From the NCBI GenBank assembly GCA_937864265.1, contig CALMIR010000070.1:1-64000 (forward strand): a DNA stretch of 64,000 nucleotides, written 5' to 3'. Each line of letters opens with the position of its first letter. Within the stretch, counting starts at the first letter, position 1. Of the stretch, positions 1-9,468 are shown piece by piece. This DNA comes from an uncultured Saprospirales bacterium. GTDB taxonomy: Bacteria; Bacteroidota; Bacteroidia; Chitinophagales; Saprospiraceae. A model generated the notes under the pieces. That model worked only from the letters and a program-made list of their open reading frames with translations. It searched no databases and was not told where the DNA came from. The position numbers were made by a program, and so were the translations under genes.

Positions 1-417
1 CAGGGCACTCGAAGTGACCTGCTTAAAAAACATCAATTTAGCGGGGCACTGGAAGTGACCCGCTAAAAATCCACAATTAACCAGGGCACTCGAAGTGACC
101 TGCTTAAAAAACATCAATTTAGCGGGGCACTGGAAGTGACCCGCTTAAAAAACATCAATTTAGCGGGGCACTGGAAGTGACCCGCTAAAAATCCACAATT
201 AAGCAGGGCACTCGAAGTGACCTGCTTAAAAAAACATCAATTTAGCGGGGCAATGGAAGTGACCCGCTTAAAAATCCACAATTAAGCAGGGCACTCGAAG
301 TGACCCGCTTAAAAAAACATCAATTTAGCGGGGCACTGGAAGTGACCCGCTAAAAAATCCACAATTAAGCAGGGCACTCGAAGTGACCTGCTTAAAAAAT
401 CCTCGAAGTGGCTCGCT
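1..417. repeat. Tandem array of about 11 hairpin-forming 25-nt repeats
   Basis: Imperfect palindromes start at about 40, 80, 121, 162, 202, 244, 285, 327 and 368. A truncated copy lies at 1-24 and a degenerate one near 401-417. The period is 40-42 bp. Two versions exist. One has arms AGCGGG/CCCGCT with centre CACT-GGA-AGTG; the other has arms AGCAGG/CCTGCT with centre CACT-CGA-AGTG. They mostly alternate (two of the first type are adjacent at 121 and 162). The arm changes are compensatory, so pairing is kept, as is one G/A mismatch. Spacers are near-identical A/T-rich 15-17-mers of two kinds. The copy at 285 is a hybrid with one unpaired arm position. The array lies downstream of gltB and runs off the left edge. 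No T-tract directly follows the hairpins on either strand, so they are not standard terminators. Confidence 0.93.
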
Positions 418-468
418 AAAAAACTTTTTAAGCGCCTTTCAGCTTCAGTTGAGTGTAAAATATGGCCA

Positions 469-3400
469 TCAACCAGCCAATGCGGCCACTTTCAAGGCCG
501 ACTCCTGCTGCCTTTTTGCCAATACGGCTTTGTAGTCGCGCGGCATCACTTTTGTAAAGCTGCCTTTTTGCAAGTCCCAGTTAGCTAAAATGGATTGCGC
601 CTTTTTACTGGCGGTGTATTCCAAATGGCGGCTAAGCAGTTCGTACACCTGCCGGAAATCCGATTCTTCCAGCGGATCAATATCTACCAATTCATCATTG
701 AGCTTGTCCTCAAACGTGCCCTTTGGGTTGAAAACATAAGCAAGGCCGCCGCTCATACCGGCTGCAAAATTTTTGCCAGTATCGCCCAATACGACGACCA
801 AACCGCCGGTCATGTATTCACAACCGTGATCGCCGATGCCTTCTACTACGGCAGTCACGCCAGAGTTGCGCACAGCAAATCGTTCTCCAGCCATGCCATT
901 GATAAAGGCTTCGCCTGAGGTGGCACCGTAAAAGGCCACGTTGCCGATGATGATGTTTTCCGATGCTTCAAAACGGGCATTCCGATCGGGCAACACGATG
1001 AGCCGGGCGCCGGAAAGCCCTTTGCCAAAATAGTCGTTGGCCTCGCCTTCCAACTTAAATTCCAGCCCTCTGGCGCTGAATGCGCCAAAACTTTGTCCCG
1101 CCGATCCCCTGAAGTGAAACTGGAGCAGCCCATCCGGCAGCCCGGCTGCTCCATATTGTTTGGAAATTTCATGCGACAACATGGCGCCTGTTGCGCGATC
1201 CGTATTGCGAATGGCAAAATCGGCCGATACGAATTGCTGCGCAGCCAATGCCGGTTTTGCAATGTCTATCATCCGGCGATCCAGTACATGAGCTATGTCG
1301 TGATCCTGTTCGATCATCTTGTGCTGACCAATGCTTTCGTCGGCGGGTTCTTTGTATAAAATGGGGCGCAGATCCACCATTTTGTATTTCCAATGCGGAA
1401 TGTTTTGCTTCACTTTCAACATTTCCACTTTGCCCACCATGTCATCTATGGTTCTGAAACCCAGATCGGCCATGATTTCCCTTAAATCTTGCGCCAAAAA
1501 GCGGAAGAAATTGATGACGTGCTGTGGATCGCCAGCAAAGCGTTTGCGCAGTTCAGGGTCTTGAGTAGCGATGCCAACCGGGCAAGTATTCAAGTGGCAT
1601 TTGCGCATCATGATGCAGCCTTCCACGACCAGCGCTGCCGTCGCAACGCCCCATTCTTCTGCCCCCAGTAAAGTAGCGACCGCCAAATCATGTCCTGTGC
1701 GTATTTGCCCGTCCGTTTGCAAGACGACCCGATCGCGGAGGTTGTTGCGCACCAGAGTTTGATGGCTTTCCGCCAAACCCAATTCCCAAGGTAGCCCTGC
1801 ATGCCGGATGGAGGTTAGAGGAGAAGCACCCGTGCCCCCGTCGTGGCCGGAAATGAGAATGGCATCGGCATGCGCTTTGGCGACACCAGAGGCAATGATA
1901 CCCACACCAGCTTTGGAAACCAATTTGACATTAATCCGGGCAGCAGGATTGGCATTTTTCAAATCAAAAATCAATTGGGCCAAATCTTCGATGGAATAAA
2001 TATCGTGGTGAGGCGGCGGCGAAATAAGTCCCACGCCCGGCGTGGAATGCCTGACCCGGCCAATCCAATCGTCCACTTTATGGCCGGGCAATTGACCGCC
2101 TTCACCAGGCTTGGCACCCTGCGCCATTTTGATTTGTAGTTCATCGGCATTGGCCAGGTAATGGCTGGTAACACCAAAACGACCGGAAGCCACCTGCTTG
2201 ATGGCGGAGCGCTCCCAGTCACCGTTTTCCTTACGATCAAAACGTATTGCGTCCTCGCCCCCTTCCCCGCTGTTGCTCTTGCCTCCGATGCGGTTCATCG
2301 CAATAGCCAGCGTGGTATGAGCTTCGTGGGATATGGAACCAAAGGACATAGCACCCGTAGCAAAGCGGCGCATAATGCTCTCAATCGGTTCTACTTCTTT
2401 GAGGTCAATTTTTTCGCCGCGGCGGAAAGTCAACAACCCGCGCAGCGTCAGCGCTTGTTCGTTTTGGTTGTTGATCAGTTCTGTGTATTTTTTAAACGCG
2501 GTGTAATCGTTTTTTCGGGTAGCAAATTGCAGCCAATGGATGGTTTGGGGGTTGAACAGGTGGGCCTCTCCCCTTCTTTTCCACTGATAAACGCCGCCTT
2601 CTTCCAACTGTTGGCTTGGGTTGGTTTTGGCTGGAAAGGCCAGCTTATGACGCATCAATACTTCGCGGGCTATGCCGTCAAATCCGATGCCTTGGATGCG
2701 GGAAACTGCTCCGCGAAAACATTTGTCCACTACCTCTAGATGCAAGCCCAAAATTTCAAAAATTTGGGCACCTTGATAGGATTGCAAGGTTGAAATCCCA
2801 ATTTTGGACATGATTTTTAGTATGCCCTTCCCAATAGCTTTGTTGTACTGATCGATCCAGGCTTCGGTGCTTTTTTTATCGCCCAGTTCGCCTTTGCGAT
2901 TCAATTCCGCAATGGTAGCATAAGTGATATAGGGATTGATGGCGCTGGTACCAAAACCGATTAATGCCGCAAAATGGTGGGTTTCCCAAATATCTCCTGC
3001 CTCTACGATGATAGAAGTCTGGCTGCGGATGCCTTTGGCAACAAGATGATGGTGTACCGCACCGGCTGCCAACAAAGAAGGGATAGGCGCCCGGAAAGCG
3101 TCTGCGCTACGGTCGGATAAAATCAGGATATTTGCGCCGCTGCGGGTGAGGTTTTCCGCTGCTGCGCAAACGTTGTCTATCGCTGCTTGCAAGCGACCAT
3201 CTTGCCCGTCGGCATCGAAAACGATCTCAATTTGTCCTGACTTAAAATGAGGATGGTAAAGCTGTTTGATTTTTTCTAACTCCGTATTGGTCAGAATGGG
3301 ATGTTTGAGCTGGATAAACCTGGCCCTTTCTGGTTCGAGCGCCAACACATTTCCTGCTCCTCCCAACATGGCTTGCAGGGACATCACCGAGCGTTCCCGA

Positions 3401-5001
3401 ATCGGATCGATGGGGGGATTGGTTACCTGGGCAAATAGCTGTTTGAAGTAATTGGCAAGGTGCTGAGGGCGATGAGAAAGTACCGCCAAAGGGGTATCCG
3501 TTCCCATTGAGCCAACTGGTTCGCCGCCGTCCCGAGTGGTCGGGGCGATGAATACCTGCAAATCTTCGCGCGAAAAGCCGAATAATTGTTGCCCGCGATA
3601 CAGAGTTTTTTCGTCCAGTTCTACAACCGCTTCTTTTTCGGTTTTCAAGTCTTTCAGCCCTATGCGGTATTCATTCAGCCAATCGCGGTAGGGAAATCTT
3701 TTGCAAATAATAGACTTCACTTCTTCATCGCCTACGATGCGGTGCTGATCCAGATCGGCGATGAGCATACGCCCGGGTTGTAAGCGGCCTTTTAGCACCA
3801 CTTTTGATTGGTCAACGGGCAAGGCCCCAGCCTCGGATGCCACGATCAGGGTGTCGTCATCGGTCAGGCAATAGCGGGAAGGGCGGAGTCCATTGCGGTC
3901 TAAAGTAGCGCCTACCACGATGCCATCGGTGAAACAGATCGAAGCGGGGCCGTCCCAGGGTTCCATGATGGTTTTGTGGTACTCGTAGAATGCCCGCTTG
4001 TAGTCCTCCATCTGTTCATCGTGTTCCCATGCTTCGGGAATCATCATCATCAGGGCATGCGGCAGGGAAAAGCCATTGAGTACCATGAATTCCAATACGT
4101 TGTCGAAATTGCCGGAATCGGAGAGGTTTTCCCCGCAGATGGGCTTGAGTTTTTCCAATTCTGCTTCGGTAAACAAGTTGGATTGAAGCAGTTTTTCTTT
4201 GGATTTCCACCAGTTGATGTTGCCAGTAACGGTATTGATTTCGCCGTTGTGTGCAATATAGCGGAAAGGTTGAGCCAATTTCCACTTGGGCACCGTATTG
4301 GTAGAAAAACGGCTGTGGATAACGGCAATAGCGGATTTGCACAATTCATCCTGCAAATCCGGAAAATAAGGCCGCAATTGATAGGTGGTCAATTGGCCTT
4401 TATAGACCACCGTTTTATAGGAAAAGGACGTGATATAAAAATGGTCTTTCGATTGCGGATAAGTATTGTGGATGCTGTGGGTGGCATATTTGCGCAACAC
4501 GTACAAACGGCGTTCCAAGGCCCGGCGATCCAAGACCTGCTTGGGCTTGACAAACACTTGTTCCATGCGCGGCTCCACAGCCACTGCCGATTCGCCAATT
4601 TCTTCGTGGTCGGTCGGAATTTTGCGGTAACCCAGCAGTTCAAAATCCAATTCATCGATGTAATCGTCGAACAACACCCGGCATTGCCTGCGCAAGTTGC
4701 GGTCGGCGGGGAAGAAGACGACTCCGACCCCGTATTCTCCAAATTCTGGTAAGTCAAAGCCTTGTTCAGCGCATTTTTTTACAAAAAACTCGTGGGGCGT
4801 CTGAATCAAAATACCCGCGCCATCGCCTGTATTGGGTTCACAACCACAAGCGCCGCGATGCTCCATATTGGTCAGCATGCGCAAGGCATTTTCAATCAAT
4901 TGATGCGTTTTCTCACCTCTCAAATTGGCAATTAATCCGGTGCCACAAGAGTCTTTCTCCAAGGTAGGGCAGTACAACCCTTTCTGGTCAGCTTGGTCCA
5001 T
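469..5001 (-). CDS. gltB: Glutamate synthase large subunit
   Basis: This enzyme makes two glutamates from glutamine and 2-oxoglutarate in cytoplasmic ammonia assimilation. The 1510-aa length is normal for the alpha subunit. The N-terminal type II glutaminase domain starts at Cys19 (EKDSCGTG), so an 18-residue propeptide is probably removed to expose the nucleophile. A central domain and an FMN-binding synthase domain follow (GHDGGTGASP stretch). A cysteine cluster of spacing C-x5-C-x4-C (CIMMRKCHLNTC) fits the 3Fe-4S site. The C-terminal GXGXG helix domain is complete. No gltD (small subunit) is seen; its usual downstream position falls at or beyond the hairpin array at 1-417. The ATG at 5001 gives the usual short propeptide. 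A -7 box candidate lies about 120 bp upstream. Confidence 0.97.
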   Translation of the reverse strand: MDQADQKGLYCPTLEKDSCGTGLIANLRGEKTHQLIENALRMLTNMEHRGACGCEPNTGDGAGILIQTPHEFFVKKCAEQGFDLPEFGEYGVGVVFFPADRNLRRQCRVLFDDYIDELDFELLGYRKIPTDHEEIGESAVAVEPRMEQVFVKPKQVLDRRALERRLYVLRKYATHSIHNTYPQSKDHFYITSFSYKTVVYKGQLTTYQLRPYFPDLQDELCKSAIAVIHSRFSTNTVPKWKLAQPFRYIAHNGEINTVTGNINWWKSKEKLLQSNLFTEAELEKLKPICGENLSDSGNFDNVLEFMVLNGFSLPHALMMMIPEAWEHDEQMEDYKRAFYEYHKTIMEPWDGPASICFTDGIVVGATLDRNGLRPSRYCLTDDDTLIVASEAGALPVDQSKVVLKGRLQPGRMLIADLDQHRIVGDEEVKSIICKRFPYRDWLNEYRIGLKDLKTEKEAVVELDEKTLYRGQQLFGFSREDLQVFIAPTTRDGGEPVGSMGTDTPLAVLSHRPQHLANYFKQLFAQVTNPPIDPIRERSVMSLQAMLGGAGNVLALEPERARFIQLKHPILTNTELEKIKQLYHPHFKSGQIEIVFDADGQDGRLQAAIDNVCAAAENLTRSGANILILSDRSADAFRAPIPSLLAAGAVHHHLVAKGIRSQTSIIVEAGDIWETHHFAALIGFGTSAINPYITYATIAELNRKGELGDKKSTEAWIDQYNKAIGKGILKIMSKIGISTLQSYQGAQIFEILGLHLEVVDKCFRGAVSRIQGIGFDGIAREVLMRHKLAFPAKTNPSQQLEEGGVYQWKRRGEAHLFNPQTIHWLQFATRKNDYTAFKKYTELINNQNEQALTLRGLLTFRRGEKIDLKEVEPIESIMRRFATGAMSFGSISHEAHTTLAIAMNRIGGKSNSGEGGEDAIRFDRKENGDWERSAIKQVASGRFGVTSHYLANADELQIKMAQGAKPGEGGQLPGHKVDDWIGRVRHSTPGVGLISPPPHHDIYSIEDLAQLIFDLKNANPAARINVKLVSKAGVGIIASGVAKAHADAILISGHDGGTGASPLTSIRHAGLPWELGLAESHQTLVRNNLRDRVVLQTDGQIRTGHDLAVATLLGAEEWGVATAALVVEGCIMMRKCHLNTCPVGIATQDPELRKRFAGDPQHVINFFRFLAQDLREIMADLGFRTIDDMVGKVEMLKVKQNIPHWKYKMVDLRPILYKEPADESIGQHKMIEQDHDIAHVLDRRMIDIAKPALAAQQFVSADFAIRNTDRATGAMLSHEISKQYGAAGLPDGLLQFHFRGSAGQSFGAFSARGLEFKLEGEANDYFGKGLSGARLIVLPDRNARFEASENIIIGNVAFYGATSGEAFINGMAGERFAVRNSGVTAVVEGIGDHGCEYMTGGLVVVLGDTGKNFAAGMSGGLAYVFNPKGTFEDKLNDELVDIDPLEESDFRQVYELLSRHLEYTASKKAQSILANWDLQKGSFTKVMPRDYKAVLAKRQQESALKVAALAG

Positions 5002-5376
5002 AAAGTAATGTTGTTAAGATTCCCTAATTTGGTCGTAAGTGGCTGGCAAGCAATAGCCGGATAGGCAGTTTGTTGTTGGAAAAGTAGTCCGAGTGAATAT
5101 GCCTGCCTGTTGGGCGTAAGGGCAAAGATAAAAAATCAATAAATGAAGGCTTTTATTTAGAAGTGTTTAAAAAACGGCCAAATACATGATCAAAAATGCA
5201 AAAAAATGGCTTTTTTTTTAACACCATACACAGTCATGGTATTTTATTAGGAATTTAATTTTCTTGTTGAAATATTTTTTCAATCAACGATCACTATTCC
5301 ATATTTTATTCTTAAAATGGTCAAAAACATTATTGCTATTCCTACAACGCATAAAATCTACTTTTGGGAATTGGGC
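5002..5376. other. 375-bp A/T-rich gap between gltB and murI
   Basis: No gene is visible. Both flanking genes are on the minus strand, so this gap should hold the gltB promoter and the end of the murI transcript. The only recognisable element is a -7-type box at 5123-5130. Homopolymer A and T runs (for example near 5205-5221) have no GC-rich stem beside them, so I do not call a terminator. Confidence 0.6.
5123..5130 (-). promoter_or_regulatory. Candidate -7 box for gltB
   Basis: On the minus strand this reads TATCTTTG, a full match to the Bacteroidota primary-sigma -7 consensus TAnnTTTG. It lies about 120 nt before the gltB start codon. No clear TTG -33 element is found at the right spacing, so the call rests on the -7 box alone. 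Confidence 0.4.
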
Positions 5377-6198
5377 TTATCCCCGCATTAAAAAAGGTGC
5401 TTGAATTTGGGTTTGAAGGTCGATGGGGTGTTGCAGCAAGTGTTGAGCTAAGGCTAAAAAATGCCCGCCATCGCCTGATACTTCGTACGCGTGAATGGCT
5501 TGTTCATCTGTCACATTTAACAAGTGGTGTTCCCTAAGCACTTGCTCCACTCGTTTGGCAATTGCCGGAGCCGGATCGATAATCGCCACATCCGGGCCAA
5601 CTATTTTTTCAATGATGGGCCGGATAAATGGATAGTGTGTACAGCCCAATACCAGTGTATCTATGCCTTCTTCCAGCATCGGGTAGATGATGCTTTCCAA
5701 TAGCTCATTGGTTTCTGACGCATCTATTTTTCCCATTTCAATGAGGGAAACCAACCCTTTGCAGGGATTTTCAAAAACTGTAATATCTGCGGCAAAGCGT
5801 TCGGTCAGGCTGCTGTACCGATCACTTTTAAAGGTGCCCTGGGTAGCCAGTATCCCTATTTTCCCCGTTAGTGTGGCCTGGGCAGCGGGCTTAATAGCGG
5901 GTTCAGTACCTATAATCGGCACATCAGGCCATAGGTTGCGCAGGTAATTGAGCGCGGCGGTGGTAGCCGTATTGCAAGCTATCACGATGACTTTACAGCC
6001 TCGTTCCAGCAGGTAGGCACTGATTTGTCGGGAAAGTTCGCGGATTTGCCCCGCTGGACGAGGCCCGTAGGGCACATGAGCCGTGTCGCCAAAATAGAGG
6101 GTGGATTCGTTGGGTAGGCGCTGATAAATAGCATTGGCGACCGTAAGGCCGCCAATGCCAGAGTCGAAAATACCTATCGGTTGGGTGCTGTGCGCCAC
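5377..6198 (-). CDS. murI: Glutamate racemase
   Basis: It converts L-glutamate to D-glutamate for peptidoglycan in the cytoplasm. The 273-aa length is typical. The N-terminal IGIFDSGIGGLTV motif carries the catalytic-site Asp and Ser, CNTATTAA holds the first catalytic Cys, and LGCTHYPF holds the second. The start is GTG at 6198, 15 nt after the stop of the upstream ompH gene, so it is probably read from the ompH operon. The ompH-ompH-murI order is common in Bacteroidota. Confidence 0.96.
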   Translation of the reverse strand: MAHSTQPIGIFDSGIGGLTVANAIYQRLPNESTLYFGDTAHVPYGPRPAGQIRELSRQISAYLLERGCKVIVIACNTATTAALNYLRNLWPDVPIIGTEPAIKPAAQATLTGKIGILATQGTFKSDRYSSLTERFAADITVFENPCKGLVSLIEMGKIDASETNELLESIIYPMLEEGIDTLVLGCTHYPFIRPIIEKIVGPDVAIIDPAPAIAKRVEQVLREHHLLNVTDEQAIHAYEVSGDGGHFLALAQHLLQHPIDLQTQIQAPFLMRG

Positions 6199-6213
6199 AG
6201 GATTAACGTTGAC

Positions 6214-6723
6214 TTACAGACCCAATTTTGCTTTCACGAATGCGCTGACATCTTGCGACTCTTCGGAGTACAACAAAATGCCTTGGTCAAAAATAAACTG
6301 GAAACCTTGATCCACGGCGACAGCCTTAATGGCTTCATTGACCCGATTATAAATAGGTTCCAGCAACTCATCGCGTTTTTTCTGTACCTGAGCAACCATA
6401 TCCTGCTCAAATTTGGCGATTTCGTTTTGTGCAGCTTGCAAGCGCTGGCCTTCGGTCTCCTGCTGGACAGGAGAAAGCTGACCAAGTTCTACTTTTTGTT
6501 GCACCTCTTGGTAATCCTGCTGGAGTTTTTCAATCATTTCCTGCCCTTTCTTCTGCAACTGCTTTTGAAGGGCTTCCAGATTAGCTTCTGCCTGTTTTAT
6601 TTCCGGCATCTCCGCTAAAATGGCAGCTGAATTGACGTAGCCAAATTTTTGTGCCTGAAGGGCTGTAGTCAAAAAGCCCAGAGAAAAAACCAACAGGAAA
6701 CTGATCCTTGCAAAAATTTTCAT
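6214..6723 (-). CDS. OmpH/Skp-family periplasmic chaperone (second copy)
   Basis: This 169-aa protein has an N-terminal signal peptide ending near the AQKFGYVNS junction. The KxGYVNSaaIl motif is the hallmark of the OmpH/Skp fold. A long Glu/Gln/Lys-rich segment (about residues 40-120) would form the coiled-coil tentacles, and a short C-terminal beta segment returns to the body. Skp-type chaperones hold unfolded outer-membrane proteins in the periplasm for delivery to BAM. It is 46 nt downstream of a paralogue and 15 nt before murI, consistent with one operon. Confidence 0.9.
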   Translation of the reverse strand: MKIFARISFLLVFSLGFLTTALQAQKFGYVNSAAILAEMPEIKQAEANLEALQKQLQKKGQEMIEKLQQDYQEVQQKVELGQLSPVQQETEGQRLQAAQNEIAKFEQDMVAQVQKKRDELLEPIYNRVNEAIKAVAVDQGFQFIFDQGILLYSEESQDVSAFVKAKLGL

Positions 6724-6769
6724 CTTTCGGTAGTTTGTTTGTTAAAATGCGGCGGCAAAAATAGCCAAT

Positions 6770-7291
6770 CTACTGAAGTTTTTTCAGTATTTCTTGGGTT
6801 AGATCGAACTTGGGATTAGAAAAAATCATCCCTGCTGAGCTCGATTTATCAAAAATAAAGTCATAATCTCTTTCTGTGGCATACGCTTCAATGGCGGCGT
6901 ACACGCGATCTTGTATTGGGCGCACCAATTCCTGGCGGCGCTGGAATAATTCTCCTTCCGGGCCAAATTTGACTTTTTGCAAATCGCGGACTTCTTTTTC
7001 CATATTCATGATCTCCTCTTCCCGTTGATTGCGGGCATCGTCGCTTAAAAGGACTTGTTCTGCCTGGTAACGGTTGTACATACCTTTGATTTCATCGTAT
7101 TGCTGGGCAATTTCCTGCCGCCACTTGGCAGCTAGTTTGTCTAGCTCCTGCTGGGCAGCCTGGTATTCTTCAATGCTTTCGAGGATGTCGTTGACATTGA
7201 CATAGCCGATTTTTTGCGCGTTGGCACTAAATGAAAAAAAGGTGATGAGCGCGAGCGCCATCAGGGCGCGTTGAATGGTTTTGAAATTCAT
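6770..7291 (-). CDS. OmpH/Skp-family periplasmic chaperone (first copy)
   Basis: The 173-aa protein has a signal peptide (about residues 1-25, ending ANA) followed by QKIGYVNVNDIL, the OmpH/Skp signature. A charged coiled-coil region follows, and the C-terminus repeats the fold's beta-helix elements (YDFIFDKSS). It is the first gene of the ompH-ompH-murI set. In many Bacteroidota bamA lies directly upstream; here that place is taken by an unrelated LytTR regulator about 250 bp away. Confidence 0.9.
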   Translation of the reverse strand: MNFKTIQRALMALALITFFSFSANAQKIGYVNVNDILESIEEYQAAQQELDKLAAKWRQEIAQQYDEIKGMYNRYQAEQVLLSDDARNQREEEIMNMEKEVRDLQKVKFGPEGELFQRRQELVRPIQDRVYAAIEAYATERDYDFIFDKSSSAGMIFSNPKFDLTQEILKKLQ

Positions 7292-7326
7292 ATGTTTTGT
7301 TTTTAATCTGGTGGAAAAATTACATC

Positions 7327-7334
7327 CAAATTTA
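7327..7334 (-). promoter_or_regulatory. Candidate -7 box for the ompH-ompH-murI operon
   Basis: The minus strand reads TAAATTTG, matching TAnnTTTG, 35 nt before the start codon of the first ompH gene. No convincing TTG -33 element is seen. Confidence 0.35.
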
Positions 7335-7542
7335 CGACTTTATCGTTCAGCTCGCTATAGTGACGGCCCTTTTCCCAATGGGTAACTATACTGCCAAAAG
7401 CGGGTGAAACACCTTAACAAATATAAGTTCCTGTTTTGAAACGGTTTGTGAAAACATTTATTGGAAGACCTTTTTGTGGTTTAACTAAGATTTAACGGCG
7501 CTTTCGGTGGTTTTAACGAAAGGGCAACGAAAAGAACCCCAA

Positions 7543-8259
7543 CTAATCCCCCATTTTCCCGATCTCCTTCAATACCTCCACATAAGTTTCGCCAATCGGT
7601 AACCAGTCTTGTCCAATTTTGATTTTGGATTTCTGCATGGCGGCAACTTTACCCAAATTCACCAGAAAAGACCGGTGAATGCGTCGGAATCCGTGGGGAT
7701 GCAAGCGGTCGGTGAGTACCTTCATCCGTTCAAGCGTAAGCACTGGTTTGGATTGGTCAGCGAGGAAAATTTTGACGTAATCACCCATGCCTTCTATGTA
7801 TCGGATGTCTTGAATGGTGATTTTCACTTGTTGGTATTCTGAAAATACGAAGAAATGGTCTTCCGTTGGTATTGCATTTCCTGCCGATTCGGCTTTTTGT
7901 CGCAGTTCAATTAATTCAGTTGCTTTTTGGATGGCTCTTTTGAATCGCTCCGGCGAAACAGGCTTCACCAGGTAGTCCACCACATCTAGGTCAAAGCCTT
8001 CATGGGCGTGCTCTTTGTAGGCTGTGACGAAAATGACCATGGGATGTTCATCGGGTAGCTCTCGTACAAATTGTAGCCCGCTCACATCTGGCATATTGAT
8101 GTCGGTCAAAAGCAAGTCAACCGTATTCTCGCGAAGAAAATCGGCAGCAGCCGCAGCATCTGTAAATGAGGCAAGCAATTGCAGACCTGGCACTTCACGG
8201 GCGTATCGTTCGATAATAGCGAGTGCGATGGGTTCGTCGTCGAGGGCTACAAAAGTCAT
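7543..8259 (-). CDS. LytTR-family response regulator
   Basis: This is a DNA-binding regulator of 238 aa. Residues 1-120 form a receiver domain with acidic pocket D7/D8, phospho-acceptor D53 (LLLTDINMPD) and a conserved Lys in the DYLVKPV stretch. The C-terminal ~100 residues are a LytTR domain (FFVFSEYQQVKI... HRSFLVNL). It starts 5 nt after the stop of the partner kinase, so the two are co-transcribed. Its target may be the divergent outer-membrane protein at 9469; this is only inferred from position. Confidence 0.92.
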   Translation of the reverse strand: MTFVALDDEPIALAIIERYAREVPGLQLLASFTDAAAAADFLRENTVDLLLTDINMPDVSGLQFVRELPDEHPMVIFVTAYKEHAHEGFDLDVVDYLVKPVSPERFKRAIQKATELIELRQKAESAGNAIPTEDHFFVFSEYQQVKITIQDIRYIEGMGDYVKIFLADQSKPVLTLERMKVLTDRLHPHGFRRIHRSFLVNLGKVAAMQKSKIKIGQDWLPIGETYVEVLKEIGKMGD

Positions 8260-8264
8260 GTTTG

Positions 8265-9299
8265 TCAGAGTTGGAGTTTCAAGAGTACCCGATGTTTTCC
8301 CTGATCTTCGCTGATGTCTAACTGGTAACGACCGGCATAAGTGTGTTCCAGGCGTTGCATCACATTGGCCATACCAATACCCGATTGATTGCCCTGATTC
8401 GTTTGCTTTTGGATGAAAATCTGGTTTTCAACAAGCAGTTCTAAAACCTTATCTTCCGCTTTGATCGAAATGATCATCTCGCAAGGCTGCCGGGTTGTCA
8501 AGCCATGTTTGAAGGCATTCTCTACAAAGGGGATGATGACCATCGGTTCAATTGGCCAAGTTGGTTCGTGGTCTGGCATTTCCAGGCGCAAGGTTGCGTT
8601 GGGCGGTAGCCGCAACTCCTGCAAAGAAATATAGTTTTTCACAAAACTCAAGTCGTGGTGCAGTGGTACGGTGGCTTGGGCACACTCGTAGAGGATATAG
8701 CGTACCATATCCGAAAGTTTGAGCAAAGCATCCGGCGTTTTATCTGGTTCGGCGATCGAGATGCCGTATAAGTTGTTGAGCGTGTTGAGCAGGAAATGAG
8801 GATTAATTTGGGACTTCAACAGCGCTATTTCTGCCTCCAATCGTTTGTGGTTGGCTTCTTCTTCTGCTTTTTTCTTGTTCTCAAATTCGGAAATGCCCCG
8901 GAACGCTGCTGCTACACCAAATATAGTCATCCCGAGAAAGATAGGTGGCAGCAAAAGCCAGGACAAAGGCCGCTTTTTTGGGTAATTATCCTTCTTTTCT
9001 ATGGTGGCATACATTTTTTCTGGCTTGCCCAGCGTCAAATCTGTAACCACAGATGTACCCACATACGCGGCAAACAACAACGGCAACAGCAAGTTGAATG
9101 CCCTTTTTTTATCAGAAAAATACAGCGGCATTAACGTAGCGTACGCCAAATTGTAAAACAGCACAAATGCCAGCACCCGCACGGTAATGACCAGATAGTA
9201 GCCAGGTAACCGGTCGCTCGTATTACCAGTAAAGGCGAAGATGGACCAAATGCTGATCCAAATAGCGGCTTGCAATAAAATGGGCATTGACTTTTTCAT
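8265..9299 (-). CDS. LytS-type sensor histidine kinase
   Basis: The protein is 344 aa from ATG 9299; a TTG 18 nt further upstream is possible but less likely. About four membrane segments occupy the first ~140 residues, followed by a short coiled coil. The His_kinase motif INPHFLLNTLNNLY carries the phospho-acceptor His near residue 168. The HATPase domain has VENAFKHGL as N box and GIGMANV as the Gly-rich lid. The sensor region is only membrane helices, as in many Bacteroidota members. It pairs with the LytTR regulator directly downstream. Confidence 0.9.
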   Translation of the reverse strand: MKKSMPILLQAAIWISIWSIFAFTGNTSDRLPGYYLVITVRVLAFVLFYNLAYATLMPLYFSDKKRAFNLLLPLLFAAYVGTSVVTDLTLGKPEKMYATIEKKDNYPKKRPLSWLLLPPIFLGMTIFGVAAAFRGISEFENKKKAEEEANHKRLEAEIALLKSQINPHFLLNTLNNLYGISIAEPDKTPDALLKLSDMVRYILYECAQATVPLHHDLSFVKNYISLQELRLPPNATLRLEMPDHEPTWPIEPMVIIPFVENAFKHGLTTRQPCEMIISIKAEDKVLELLVENQIFIQKQTNQGNQSGIGMANVMQRLEHTYAGRYQLDISEDQGKHRVLLKLQL

Positions 9300-9468
9300 C
9301 GGCACAAAGTTCGCCAAAATTTTGATGCCTCCCAGACCTTCGCCAAGCGGTTCGCCTATACATTTTGGCGGTTCATCGGGACATCCTGTTTAGCTATTTT
9401 TTTAAGCCCATTTTTGCAACGCAATCCATGAATCACGCAGGGCATCACCTGACAAAATTAACACCATC

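Noticed and set aside
1..417. CRISPR array
   Set aside because: The intervals are of only two near-identical kinds, the repeats are palindromic hairpins of two versions, and no cas gene is visible. This is a tandem hairpin array, not repeat-spacer DNA.
3976..4752. Long open frame (258 codons) on the + strand opposite gltB
   Set aside because: It lies wholly antisense to conserved glutaminase-domain codons, has no recognisable motif and a shadow-like composition.
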